NCBI GenBank assembly: GCA_003215295.1 | Contig: QCKN01000002.1 | Location: 78,030 to 142,029 of the forward strand | Direction: 5' to 3' | Origin: Prochlorococcus sp. AG-409-P03 | Lineage (GTDB): Bacteria; Cyanobacteriota; Cyanobacteriia; PCC-6307; Cyanobiaceae | DNA: 64,000 bases | In this document: piece by piece, positions 20,292-31,514 of the stretch | Position numbering within the stretch: the first letter of the stretch is position 1 | Layout: every line of letters begins with the position of its first letter | Made by a program: the position numbers and the translations under genes | The notes under the pieces: model-generated | Databases searched by the model: none | What the model was told of the DNA's origin: nothing | What the model saw: the letters and a program-made list of their open reading frames with translations, nothing else

Positions 20292-20774
20292 ATGAAAATG
20301 GAGAAGCATTTAAAGAAGCCTTGGTGGTTTTGGGGAGGGCCTTTCTTGGCAGGTGTTGGTTTGGCAGTTGGCTATGGGCTAACCCAACGAATAAGTATTC
20401 TCCAAGGAGACCATAGGAACCAAAGTCATGAATTATTCAAGGCTCAAAAGCCTTTCCCAGGAGAAAGGCTCAAAAGTCTCAGAAAACTTCATGGGCAAGC
20501 AAAAGTTCCCATTCAAAGTAATTTGACTTTCTCAGGGCAAAGACCTTCTAAGAATGCAGAAATCACTCAAAGTGGCTTACAGCTATCAGAATCAAAGGAA
20601 CCAAAAAGTCTGGATCTTCAATCTGCACTGAACTCTCTAACAATCATTTCTGAAAATCCATTAATCATTGACCCTTCTTATGAGAAATCTACTAATTCAA
20701 ACCAAGAACTGGAAAAAACAAACTCGATTCCAAAATCTATAGATGAACTCTTCAAAACTCTTCCTAAACCATGA
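20292..20774 (+). CDS. Hypothetical protein with one N-terminal TM segment
   Basis: WWFWGGPFLAGVGLAVGYGLTQ hydrophobic segment then a low-complexity polar tail; 160 aa. Confidence 0.55.
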   Translation: MKMEKHLKKPWWFWGGPFLAGVGLAVGYGLTQRISILQGDHRNQSHELFKAQKPFPGERLKSLRKLHGQAKVPIQSNLTFSGQRPSKNAEITQSGLQLSESKEPKSLDLQSALNSLTIISENPLIIDPSYEKSTNSNQELEKTNSIPKSIDELFKTLPKP

Positions 20775-20822
20775 GTATACAAAGTTTCAAATCAAAAATG
20801 CCGTATTATAATTAGTTGAATT

Positions 20823-21128
20823 ATGAGTTCACCAGAATCCCTTCTTCAAGCAACACTTAACCGTTTAACTGCAAGATTAAGCAAACAAGTCATAAATACA
20901 GCTAATAAAGTTGCAATATTTTTGGAGGAGGCCCCTAATACAATCAAACAAGAGTGGGAAGTTTTTCAACAAGAGGTAATCGCTGAGGCTGATTTGATAG
21001 AAAATAGACCAAACGAACAGAACACTACAAACACTAAAACTTCCGTTCATGAAATCCCTCAAGAGAAAATTGATCGGCTTAGATCAAAAGTGAGAAATCT
21101 CAGTGGCAAAATAGAAACGATTTCTTAA
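20823..21128 (+). CDS. Hypothetical protein
   Basis: 101 aa ORF abutting the ubiB-like gene with overlapping stop/start (TAATG); C-terminal EKIDRLRSKVRNLSGKIE helix. Confidence 0.6.
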   Translation: MSSPESLLQATLNRLTARLSKQVINTANKVAIFLEEAPNTIKQEWEVFQQEVIAEADLIENRPNEQNTTNTKTSVHEIPQEKIDRLRSKVRNLSGKIETIS

Positions 21129-22825
21129 TGTCTCTTCGCAAAGTTCAAGATGCACTCAGCCAAAGTCTTAGAGCCTCAAAGATCTGGCGCATAGTAATTA
21201 CTCTCCTTGTCCTCATTTGGTGGGACTCACGCCATTGGAGTTACCCAGGTGGACAAACTAATCAAAAAATACAATCAAGGCAAAAACTTCGAGCCCAATG
21301 GTTAACCAAACAACTACTTGATCTTGGTTCTGCGTTCATAAAAATAGGTCAACTCTTGTCCGCACGACCAGATGTACTTCCAGCTAATTGGGTCGCTGAG
21401 CTTGCTCACTTACAAGACAAAGTTCCCCCATTTAGCTTTGCAAAGGCTCAAGCTGTTCTTGAACAAGAGTTAAATGTACGTTGTGCAGAGATAATTGATC
21501 TTGATGAGAAGCCACTAGCAGCCGCATCACTTGCTCAAGTTCATCGAGCAAGCCTACGCAGCGGGCGTCAAGTAGTTCTAAAAATTCAAAGACCAGGTCT
21601 AGAAAAATTCTTTTTTCTTGACTTGAAAATTCTGTATCAAATTGCTGTTGTACTCCAACGGGTTCCTTCCTGGAGCGATGGGCGCGATTGGGTGGGTATG
21701 GCTAAAGAGTGTAGAAGAGTATTAACAAGAGAACTTGACTTTCGAATTGAAGCTCAATATGCGGCCAGATTTCGGCAACAATTTCTTGAAGATCCTCGCA
21801 TCCTAGTTCCAGGCGTTATCTGGGAATTAAGTACAAGAAAAGTGTTGTGTCTTGACTATCTTCCAGGTATAAAAATAACTGACCAAAGTGCACTACAAGC
21901 AAACGGAATTGATCCATCTTCAATTGCAGAGATTGGAGCAGCAAGTTACTTGCAACAGCTTGTACGATTTGGTTTTTTCCATGCAGATCCCCATCCCGGC
22001 AATCTTGCTGTCTCAAGAAATGGAAGTTTGATTTATTACGACTTTGGAATGATGGGAGTGATCTCTGATCCTCTACGCAAGCGGATTGGATCAATGGTGC
22101 GTGCTGCAGCAGTAAAAGATGCCTCAGGGCTCGTAAGAGAGTTACAGGCTGCTGGTTTGATTTCTAAAGAAATAGAAGTTGGGCCTGTAAGGCGTCTCAT
22201 CAGAGTGATGTTTAAAGAAGCTCTAACTCCTCCCTTTAGCTCAAATATGATCGAAAAGCTTTCTGGCGACATATATGAGTTGGTCTACGGGAAACCTTTC
22301 CGACTACCAGTTGAACTCATTTTTATCATTAGAGCACTCTCTACCTTCGAAGGGGTAGGCCGCAGTCTTGATCCAAGCTTTAATTTAATGGCTATAGCCC
22401 AGCCATACCTTCTTCCACTCATGACTTCCAGTAATTCAAACCCAAACGATCTAATTAATGAGCTAGGGCGACAAGTTGGAGCATTTAGCAGCAAAGCAGC
22501 TGCACTCCCTAAACGATTGGATGAGAGTCTAGAGAGACTTGAACAAGGAGACTTACAACTACAAATTCGAATGGGAGAGTCTGATAGGCAACTACGAAGA
22601 ATGATTAGTGCTCAACAAGCTTTAAGTCAGTCAATTCTCCTAGGCTGTCTTGGAATTACAGCAGCACTTTTAGGTTCCAGCAATAAACCTATCCTTACAG
22701 TCTTACCACTTATTTTAGCTTTTCCAGTCAGCCTGGGGTGGCTAAAATTACAATTCAAAATGGCGCGAGAGCAAAGGATAGAAAATGTTTCTAGTCCTAA
22801 GAAAAGGATGAAGACTAAAGACTAA
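21128..22825 (+). CDS. ABC1/UbiB family atypical kinase
   Basis: LDLGSAFIKIGQLLSARPDVLP, KPLAAASLAQVHRASLRSGRQVVLKIQRPG, FFHADPHPGNLAV, LIYYDFGMMG. Confidence 0.93.
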   Translation: MSLRKVQDALSQSLRASKIWRIVITLLVLIWWDSRHWSYPGGQTNQKIQSRQKLRAQWLTKQLLDLGSAFIKIGQLLSARPDVLPANWVAELAHLQDKVPPFSFAKAQAVLEQELNVRCAEIIDLDEKPLAAASLAQVHRASLRSGRQVVLKIQRPGLEKFFFLDLKILYQIAVVLQRVPSWSDGRDWVGMAKECRRVLTRELDFRIEAQYAARFRQQFLEDPRILVPGVIWELSTRKVLCLDYLPGIKITDQSALQANGIDPSSIAEIGAASYLQQLVRFGFFHADPHPGNLAVSRNGSLIYYDFGMMGVISDPLRKRIGSMVRAAAVKDASGLVRELQAAGLISKEIEVGPVRRLIRVMFKEALTPPFSSNMIEKLSGDIYELVYGKPFRLPVELIFIIRALSTFEGVGRSLDPSFNLMAIAQPYLLPLMTSSNSNPNDLINELGRQVGAFSSKAAALPKRLDESLERLEQGDLQLQIRMGESDRQLRRMISAQQALSQSILLGCLGITAALLGSSNKPILTVLPLILAFPVSLGWLKLQFKMAREQRIENVSSPKKRMKTKD

Positions 22826-22845
22826 GTTATATATTTAACACCTTT

Positions 22846-24150
<1,305 letters not shown>

Positions 24151-24297
24151 TCAAATGATGATGATGATGAAATCCTATGAGGGTTCTAGCAACTTCGCTC
24201 TAAGTTGTTTTGCACTCCTACTATTTTTAAGCGAGTGACCAATGCCCATAAGAAACCACAATCAACCTACTTCTACAAGTTCTAACTAGAACCAATT

Positions 24298-24699
24298 ATG
24301 CGAATACTGCACACAATGCTGAGAGTTAGAGATCTGGAGAAATCCCTAGCGTTTTATACCGAGATCCTTGGGATGAACCTTTTGAGACGAAAAGATTACA
24401 GTTCTGGGCGCTTCACACTTGCTTTTGTTGGATATGGCAAAGAAAGCGAAAGCACAGTCCTTGAGCTCACTCACAATTGGGACATAGTGAACTACGAAAT
24501 TGGAGAGGGCTATGGGCATATTGCAATTGGAGTAGACAATATTTATTCAACCTGCAATTTCATCTCAGAAAGCGGTGGGCATGTTATTAGGGAACCTGGA
24601 CCAATGAAACATGGCAGCACAATCATTGCATTTGTAGAAGATCCAGATGGCTACAAAATAGAACTTATTCAAGTGAACTCACGCACTGATGACGTCTAA
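24298..24699 (+). CDS. gloA: Lactoylglutathione lyase (glyoxalase I)
   Basis: MRILHTMLRVRDLEKSLAFYTEILGMNLLRRKDY; EDPDGYKIELIQ. Confidence 0.92.
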   Translation: MRILHTMLRVRDLEKSLAFYTEILGMNLLRRKDYSSGRFTLAFVGYGKESESTVLELTHNWDIVNYEIGEGYGHIAIGVDNIYSTCNFISESGGHVIREPGPMKHGSTIIAFVEDPDGYKIELIQVNSRTDDV

Positions 24700-24704
24700 A
24701 ATCC

Positions 24705-27485
24705 ATGCCCTCTGAGACAGTCAGGTCGAATTCCACGCCAATAAGCCTCACCACTGAACCTGATCGATTTAGTGATGCAGCGTGGCAGCTTTTGCTAAGC
24801 AGCCAAGATGCTGCTCAAAGGTGGAGACATGGACATTTAGATGTAGAGCACCTACTTCAGATCCTTTTTAGCGACCGAGCTTTCAGACATTCTGTTAAAT
24901 CGCTGCCAATTAAGCATTCAGATCTTCTTGATCGTTTAGAAGATTTTCTGGCAGATCAACCAACAACACGCGGAGAAGATTTATTTATTGGCGAAGACCT
25001 TGAAGCCCTACTTGAAAATGCTGATCATTTTCGAAGTAGATGGGGTTCTCGACTCATAGAGGTATCACATCTCCTTATTGCTCTAGGCCGTGATCAGCGA
25101 ATCGGAGCAGCTCTTTTCGACGAATTAGGACTACCCAGTGAGCAATTGGAAGCTGAGCTAAGGCGATCACCCAGAGCATCCTCAAAGGCCTCCAAACAGC
25201 AAAAAGCAACTTCTCTTACATCTCCTCAACCAATTGAAAGTTCCAACCTCACAACTAGCAATTCCTCTGCCATAACCACCTCTGCTCCACAAAGCAATCC
25301 AATCTCAAGTAATGATGAATCACATACTCTTGCTCTGCAAAAAGAACCCAAAGCACTTGAATCCTATGGCCGTGATTTAACTGCTGCTGCTCAAGAAGGT
25401 CAACTAGACCCTGTAATAGGAAGAGAGGGAGAAATCAGAAATGTCATCAAAGTTTTGTCCAGAAAAGGGAAAAACAACCCAGTACTAATTGGAGCGCCTG
25501 GTGTTGGTAAAACCGCTATTGCAGAACTACTAGCACAAAAAATAGTTACTGGAGACGTCCCTGACTCACTAAGGGCATTAAGACTCATAGCCCTTGATCT
25601 AGGTGCATTAATAGCTGGGGCCAAGTTCCGTGGTCAATTCGAAGAGCGTTTTAGATCTGTACTAACAGAAGTAAGTGACCCTGACTCAAGAGTTGTTCTT
25701 TTCATTGATGACTTGCACACAGTAGTCAGCACTGATCGATCAAGTGCTGATGCTGGAAGCTTGCTGAAACCTTTTCTTGCGAGAGGGGATCTACGCTGCA
25801 TTGGAGCTACGACGCCTGAAAACTATCGGCGAACAGTGGAAAAAGACCCTGCACTCAACAGACGATTCCAACAAGTAACAATCAAAGAACCGAACCTTAA
25901 TTTAAGTATCGAGATTCTTCGCGGACTTAAGGAAAGGTATGAACTTCACCATGGAGTCAAAATTAGTGACCAAGCTATAACAACTGCAAACCGCTTAGCT
26001 GATCGATATATAAGCGACAGATGTCTTCCAGATAAAGCAATTGACTTAATAGACGAAGCTGCATCTCAACTCAAAATGGAAGCAACTTCCAAACCACAAA
26101 TAATTGAAGAAGAAGAAGTAAAACTTAATAGATTAGGGGTGAAATTAACAACTGCAGAGGAATCATCTAGCCCTGAGATTAACGCGCTTAGGGAAGAATT
26201 TGAAGAGGTAGATGCCAACCTCTCTGAACTGTATAAGCGTTGGCACGATGAGCGCTCTCAACTTAGTGAGTATCAAGAGTTGCTCCAACAAGATGAAGAG
26301 CTACGAAATGCTATTACTGATGCCGAACAAACCGGAGATTTAGAAGAAGCCGCCAGAATGCAATATGACCAGCTACCTCGCTTACATCAACGCACAACTG
26401 AACTTGAAGATGCTCTTTCAGCCGCGCACGATTCTGGGAAAGCTCTACTTAGAGATGAGGTCGAAGCTGAAGATGTAGCAGAAGTAGTAGCTAGCTGGAC
26501 GGGCATACCTGTACAAAAAGTATTAGCAGGAGAGCGACAAAAACTACTCAATTTAGAAAATGAAATTGGTGAACGTGTGATTGGGCAACTAGAAGCAGTA
26601 GAAGCCGCTGCAGTAGCAATTCGAAGAGCAAGAGCTGGCATGAAAGATCCACGTCGCCCTGTTGGTTCTTTCCTTTTCTTAGGGCCTACAGGCGTTGGCA
26701 AAACCGAGCTCGCAAAAGCACTAGCCGCATCACTATTTGACGAAGAAGAGGCTCTTGTTCGACTGGACATGAGTGAATTTATGGAAAGAAACGCCGTAGC
26801 TCGACTTATCGGAGCTCCGCCAGGATATGTTGGCTACGAAGAGGGGGGGCAGCTCACCGAAGCAGTCCGCAAAAGACCATATGCAGTTCTACTACTGGAT
26901 GAAATTGAGAAAGCTCACCCTGATGTATTCAACTTGTTGCTTCAAGTCCTAGACGACGGACGCCTTACTGACTCTCAAGGAAGAACAGTTGACTTCCGCC
27001 ATACCGTAATAGTAATGACTAGCAACCTTGCTAGCCGGGCAATCCTGGACTCAGCTAAATTATTGAAAGAAAATGCAGACAAACTAGAAAGTGTCAATCA
27101 AAACCTAATCAAAGAAATTGACAACGCCCTAAGTAAACAATTTCGTCCTGAATTCTTAAATCGTATTGATGAGGTAATTAGATTTCGTCCTCTGAAGGCA
27201 AATGACCTAGAACAAATTGTTCAACTTCATTTGGCAGATTTAAAAATTCTTTTAGCTGAGCAAGACCTAGAACTTCGTGTAGACAAAAAAACAGTGGAAT
27301 TATTAGCTCATGAAGGTTATGAACCTGAATATGGTGCAAGGCCCCTGCGACGTGTCCTTAGAAGACAACTAGAAAACCCACTTGCCACAAAATTACTCGA
27401 GGAACAATTCTCAGGTGTGAATGCAGTACGTGTCACACCTTCAAAAGAGGGCTCAACACCACTAGAATTCATTGCAGAAAACTAA
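24705..27485 (+). CDS. clpB2: ClpB-type AAA+ disaggregase (ClpB2-like)
   Basis: Divergent N-domain, GAPGVGKTAIAELLAQ, GPTGVGKTELAKALAASLFD, middle domain between the two AAA modules, RRVLRRQLENPLATKLLE. Confidence 0.88.
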   Translation: MPSETVRSNSTPISLTTEPDRFSDAAWQLLLSSQDAAQRWRHGHLDVEHLLQILFSDRAFRHSVKSLPIKHSDLLDRLEDFLADQPTTRGEDLFIGEDLEALLENADHFRSRWGSRLIEVSHLLIALGRDQRIGAALFDELGLPSEQLEAELRRSPRASSKASKQQKATSLTSPQPIESSNLTTSNSSAITTSAPQSNPISSNDESHTLALQKEPKALESYGRDLTAAAQEGQLDPVIGREGEIRNVIKVLSRKGKNNPVLIGAPGVGKTAIAELLAQKIVTGDVPDSLRALRLIALDLGALIAGAKFRGQFEERFRSVLTEVSDPDSRVVLFIDDLHTVVSTDRSSADAGSLLKPFLARGDLRCIGATTPENYRRTVEKDPALNRRFQQVTIKEPNLNLSIEILRGLKERYELHHGVKISDQAITTANRLADRYISDRCLPDKAIDLIDEAASQLKMEATSKPQIIEEEEVKLNRLGVKLTTAEESSSPEINALREEFEEVDANLSELYKRWHDERSQLSEYQELLQQDEELRNAITDAEQTGDLEEAARMQYDQLPRLHQRTTELEDALSAAHDSGKALLRDEVEAEDVAEVVASWTGIPVQKVLAGERQKLLNLENEIGERVIGQLEAVEAAAVAIRRARAGMKDPRRPVGSFLFLGPTGVGKTELAKALAASLFDEEEALVRLDMSEFMERNAVARLIGAPPGYVGYEEGGQLTEAVRKRPYAVLLLDEIEKAHPDVFNLLLQVLDDGRLTDSQGRTVDFRHTVIVMTSNLASRAILDSAKLLKENADKLESVNQNLIKEIDNALSKQFRPEFLNRIDEVIRFRPLKANDLEQIVQLHLADLKILLAEQDLELRVDKKTVELLAHEGYEPEYGARPLRRVLRRQLENPLATKLLEEQFSGVNAVRVTPSKEGSTPLEFIAEN

Positions 27486-27556
27486 CAACTGTCAGGTAAT
27501 GTGACATTCTTGGCTTGTGCTTTCGCACCGGCGTCAGCCTGTTGTTTTTTTATCCC

Positions 27557-27802
27557 TTGACAAGTCCCACATCCCAAGAGCCCCAAGATCAAACCGAAAA
27601 CACTGCCGAAGAGGAAGTCACAATTCAAAAAAGTGGATTCCTTAAAGCAACTGTAGATGAGTTGAAACTTGTTGTCTGGCCCAGTCGCCAACAACTCTTC
27701 AGCGAATCAATTGCGGTAATACTAATGGTCACCCTTTCTGCAGCATCCATTGCTGCTGTAAGTCGTTTTTATGGATGGGGCGCATCTCAAATTTTTCGTT
27801 GA
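27557..27802 (+). CDS. secE: Preprotein translocase subunit SecE
   Basis: FLKATVDELKLVVWPSRQQLFSESIAVILMVTLSAASIAAVSRFYGW; start uncertain (TTG at 27557 or further upstream); followed by nusG. Confidence 0.82.
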   Translation: MTSPTSQEPQDQTENTAEEEVTIQKSGFLKATVDELKLVVWPSRQQLFSESIAVILMVTLSAASIAAVSRFYGWGASQIFR

Positions 27803-27842
27803 ATAGAAAAAGTTCAACACCAATTCACATCGCTTTTTAACA

Positions 27843-28514
27843 GTGTCAGAGTTCGATCCCACACCACAAGACCAACAAGAGGTGATGGATCTACCTACTC
27901 CAAACCAAGGAGAGGAGAAAACCCTTCTAACAACGGCTCAAGCTAAAACAACAATTGCTCGATGGTATGCAATTCAAGTGGCATCAAGCTGTGAAAAGAA
28001 AGTAAAAGCAACTCTTGAGCAAAGAGCCGTGACTCTTGGGGTTAGCAACCGAATACTTGAGATAGAGATACCCCAAACTCCAGCTGTGAAGTTAAAAAAA
28101 GATGGCACGCGTCAATCTACTGAAGAAAAAGTTTTCCCTGGATATGTTCTAGTAAGAATGGTTCTTGATGAGGACACAATGATGGCTGTGAGAAGCACGC
28201 CAAATGTCATTAATTTTGTTGGAGCAGAAGATCGTCGTGCCACCGGTAAATCTAGAGGGCATATAAAACCAAGGCCTCTGAGCCGGCAAGAAGTTGACAG
28301 GATCTTCAAACGCGCAGCAGAAAAGAAAACGGTAGTAAAGCTCGATCTTGCCGAGGGTGATCAAATACTTGTAACTGCTGGCCCATTCAAAGACTTCCAA
28401 GGTGAAGTCATTGAAGTTTCTGGAGAAAGAAGCAAGTTGAAAGCTCTTCTGTCAATATTTGGCAGGGAGACACCTGTAGAACTTGAATTTTCTCAAATCA
28501 ACAAACAAAACTAA
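27843..28514 (+). CDS. nusG: Transcription termination/antitermination protein NusG
   Basis: RWYAIQVASSCEKKVKATLEQR; VFPGYVLVRM; KOW GDQILVTAGPFKDFQGEVIEV; GTG start. Confidence 0.95.
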   Translation: MSEFDPTPQDQQEVMDLPTPNQGEEKTLLTTAQAKTTIARWYAIQVASSCEKKVKATLEQRAVTLGVSNRILEIEIPQTPAVKLKKDGTRQSTEEKVFPGYVLVRMVLDEDTMMAVRSTPNVINFVGAEDRRATGKSRGHIKPRPLSRQEVDRIFKRAAEKKTVVKLDLAEGDQILVTAGPFKDFQGEVIEVSGERSKLKALLSIFGRETPVELEFSQINKQN

Positions 28515-28623
28515 ATCAAGGCTCCGTCTTCACATATAAGACGTATCAAGAGTTAGGTTTGCCTCTTAACTAGCCCTGTCTTCCAAAGCCAGGACAACCA
28601 CATTCGTCCAATTTCCTCTGCTG

Positions 28624-29049
28624 ATGGCTAAGAAAATCGTAGCTGTAATCAAGTTGGCTCTCCAAGCCGGCAAAGCAAATCCCGCGCCACCAGTTGGCCC
28701 TGCTCTTGGTCAGCATGGGGTCAACATCATGGCCTTCTGTAAGGAATACAACGCTCGAACTCAAGACAAAACAGGGTTTGTTATTCCTGTAGAAATTTCG
28801 GTCTTTGAAGATCGAAGTTTTACCTTCATCACAAAAACGCCCCCCGCGTCAGTTTTAATTACTAAAGCCGCAGGGATTGATAAAGGTTCTGGTGAATCAG
28901 CTAAAGGTCAAGCAGGTACGATTACACGTGCTCAGCTGGAAGAGATTGCTACGACAAAATTGCCAGATCTAAACTGCTCAAGCGTTGAATCTGCAATGCG
29001 TGTCATCGAAGGAACTGCTCGAAATATGGGTGTTTCCATTAGCGACTAA
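28624..29049 (+). CDS. rplK: 50S ribosomal protein L11
   Basis: [44 protein letters not shown]. Confidence 0.98.
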   Translation: MAKKIVAVIKLALQAGKANPAPPVGPALGQHGVNIMAFCKEYNARTQDKTGFVIPVEISVFEDRSFTFITKTPPASVLITKAAGIDKGSGESAKGQAGTITRAQLEEIATTKLPDLNCSSVESAMRVIEGTARNMGVSISD

Positions 29050-29142
29050 ATACTCATTTAGTCCTTCCTGCTAAGCAAACTACCAACTTCTAAACTCATT
29101 CCAGGGGGAGACAACTCTTGTCGCCCGCACCCCACAAATCAA

Positions 29143-29847
29143 ATGACAAAACTCTCCAAGCGTATGTCCTCCCTCTCAGCGAAGGTTGAGGATCGGATAT
29201 ATGACCCAAGTGATGCAATTAAGCTTGTCAAAGAAAACGCAAACGCAAAATTCGATGAAACAATCGAAGCTCACATTCGCCTAGGAATTGACCCCAAATA
29301 CACAGATCAGCAACTCAGAACCACGGTCGCACTACCTAAAGGTACAGGACAAACAATTCGCATTGCTGTCATTAGTAGAGGAGAAAAAGTTGCAGAGGCC
29401 AAAGCTGCTGGCGCTGACTTAGCAGGTGAGGATGATTTAGTTGAAAGCATCAATAAGGGAGATATGAATTTCGATCTACTTATTTCCACCCCAGACATGA
29501 TGCCTAAGGTCGCCAAACTGGGACGAGTTTTAGGTCCTCGAGGCCTCATGCCTAATCCAAAGGCAGGCACAGTTACAACTGATCTAGCTGGGGCAATTAA
29601 AGACTTTAAAGCAGGAAAACTGGAATTCAGAGCAGATCGTGCAGGAATAGTGCATGTTCGTTTTGGTAAAGCAAGTTTTTCTGTCGAAGCCCTTCTCGAA
29701 AATCTAAAGACATTACAAGAAACAATCGACCGTAATAAGCCCAGTGGCGCCAAAGGGAGATACTGGAAAAGTCTCTATATAACATCAACAATGGGACCAT
29801 CTGTCGAAGTTGATTTCACTGCCTTACAAGACACTCAACAAGACTGA
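29143..29847 (+). CDS. rplA: 50S ribosomal protein L1
   Basis: [41 protein letters not shown]. Confidence 0.98.
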   Translation: MTKLSKRMSSLSAKVEDRIYDPSDAIKLVKENANAKFDETIEAHIRLGIDPKYTDQQLRTTVALPKGTGQTIRIAVISRGEKVAEAKAAGADLAGEDDLVESINKGDMNFDLLISTPDMMPKVAKLGRVLGPRGLMPNPKAGTVTTDLAGAIKDFKAGKLEFRADRAGIVHVRFGKASFSVEALLENLKTLQETIDRNKPSGAKGRYWKSLYITSTMGPSVEVDFTALQDTQQD

Positions 29848-29859
29848 GAACTCCTTGAT

Positions 29860-30082
29860 GTATTCTTAATGGCTGGCGAAAGCCATACGGGCATGCGCCC
29901 GGCCTAAGAACGCAGGCACATCACTGACTCCAATGTTTCTGCATTGAGCAGCTTTGTATAAGTCCTGCCGAGGCAATCGCAAAGGTTTTTCCAATTGGAT
30001 TGAATCTGACGCGGCCTCATCTCTATCCAAGAGCAATTTCGGCCGCCTGTCCCGCTTCTTCCCCCGATTCGATCCAATTCCT
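29860..30082 (+). promoter_or_regulatory. Probable L10 (rplJ) leader RNA
   Basis: About 220-nt structured gap upstream of rplJ: cttaatggctggcgaaagccat, cgggcatgcgcccg and other stems; position and cttaat-type element match ribosomal L10 leaders. Confidence 0.6.
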
Positions 30083-30610
30083 ATGGGCCGCACGCTGGAG
30101 AACAAAAAAGAAATCGTCGAAGAGCTCAAAGCACTTCTTGATGATGCTGAAATGGCTGTAGTCCTGGATTACCAGGGCTTGTCCATTAAGGAAATATCTG
30201 ATCTGCGCTCTCGTCTGCAATCAAGCAGCGGGGTGTGCAAGGTAACCAAAAATACCTTGATGCGCAGGGCCATCACTGGCAACAATGAATGGTCAAAGCT
30301 GGAATCCTTACTGACAGGTACTAACGCATTCGTTCTTGTAAAAGGCGATGTAGGTAGTGCTTTAAAAGCCATACAAACCTTTCAAAAAGACACCAAAAAA
30401 TCCAAAACCAAAGGAGGCCTTTTTGAAGGGGAGCTCCTCTCACAAGATGAGATCAAAGCCATAGCTAGCCTTCCAAGCAAGGAAGTCCTTATGGCACAGA
30501 TCGCAGGTGCAATCAATGCAGTCACCACAAAAATTGCCGTGGGAATCAAAGAAGTCCCTTCTGGGCTCGCAAGATCACTTCAGCAACATGCTGAAAGTGA
30601 CGAAAGCTGA
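30083..30610 (+). CDS. rplJ: 50S ribosomal protein L10
   Basis: [45 protein letters not shown]; start at internal ATG 30083. Confidence 0.96.
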   Translation: MGRTLENKKEIVEELKALLDDAEMAVVLDYQGLSIKEISDLRSRLQSSSGVCKVTKNTLMRRAITGNNEWSKLESLLTGTNAFVLVKGDVGSALKAIQTFQKDTKKSKTKGGLFEGELLSQDEIKAIASLPSKEVLMAQIAGAINAVTTKIAVGIKEVPSGLARSLQQHAESDES

Positions 30611-30665
30611 AGCTATTTTCTTCGACTTGACTTTTTCTCCTTAACTTTGTCGCTAAATTCCAACC

Positions 30666-31058
30666 ATGTCTGCAAAAACCGACGAAATCCTCGAATCTCT
30701 GAAAGCTCTCTCCCTCCTAGAAGCATCTGAGCTTGTAAAGCAAATTGAAGACGCTTTTGGAGTCTCTGCAGCCGCATCTGCGGGTGTTGTAATGGCTGCT
30801 CCAGGTGCTCCTGCTGGTGGCGCTGGCGAGGCTGCAGAGGAGCAAAGTGAATTTGATGTTGTTCTAGAGAGTTTCGAAGCTTCTGCCAAAATTAAGGTGC
30901 TTAAAGCAGTTCGCGAAGCAACTGGCCTAGGACTTGGTGACGCAAAGGGAATGGTTGAAGCTGCACCTAAAACCATTAAAGAAGGCGTCAGCAAAGATGA
31001 GGCAGAAACTCTCAAGAAGGCCTTAGAAGAAGCAGGAGGCAAAGTTACTCTGAAGTAA
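30666..31058 (+). CDS. rplL: 50S ribosomal protein L7/L12
   Basis: [17 protein letters not shown] ... [56 protein letters not shown]. Confidence 0.98.
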   Translation: MSAKTDEILESLKALSLLEASELVKQIEDAFGVSAAASAGVVMAAPGAPAGGAGEAAEEQSEFDVVLESFEASAKIKVLKAVREATGLGLGDAKGMVEAAPKTIKEGVSKDEAETLKKALEEAGGKVTLK

Positions 31059-31130
31059 AGCCTTCTGAGCTGGCTTCTCAGTGCATTAAATAATTGATGC
31101 AGCCGATCTCATTGATCAAGATCGACTTTC

Positions 31131-31249
31131 ATAAAAAAGCCCCGCCAAAGGCAGGGCTTGTGAGGTGGAATCTTTCAGGAGTCTCTCCATTGTTTCGACC
31201 CTGAGAAAAGGTTCCGCACCCCTCACACATGAAAAATCTATCTAAAAAA
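31131..31249 (-). ncRNA. Small RNA, Yfr2/Cyano-2-like, with its own terminator
   Basis: Minus strand: gtgaggggtgcggaaccttttctcagggtcgaaacaatggagagactcctgaaagattccacctcac, a long self-complementary hairpin, then agccctgcctttggcggggcttttttat terminator; candidate -10 TAGAAT at 31256-31261 complement. Confidence 0.6.
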
Positions 31250-31514
31250 ACGACGATTCTAGGAATGAGAAGGGGCGCTATTACAACTGTCCAATCAACC
31301 CGTAATCAACAAAAGCTCGTCCTTAATAACTCTCTGATTAGCCATGAATACAGTTTGCAGCCTGAACTGGAAATTCTATAGTTAGTTCATCTGCAGCAAC
31401 TTTCCAAGTTTCATGTAGCTCCAAGAAATAAAAAGAAGTGATTGTGAGCTTTAAGAAAGCGCAGACCCGGAGTTAAGTTCGCGCAATAGTTAAATACTTA
31501 GAAAAACCCAAGCC

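Noticed and set aside
24155-24169. (ATG)5 simple repeat upstream of enolase
   Set aside because: Short trinucleotide run, probably slippage; no evidence of function.
26387-26770. 127-aa minus-strand ORF opposite clpB2
   Set aside because: Ser/Ala-rich antisense shadow of the second AAA module.
29307-29753. 148-aa minus-strand ORF opposite rplA
   Set aside because: Antisense shadow ORF; L1 on the plus strand explains the region.
30653-31042. 129-aa minus-strand ORF opposite rplL
   Set aside because: Ala/Ser-rich antisense mirror of the L7/L12 coding sequence.
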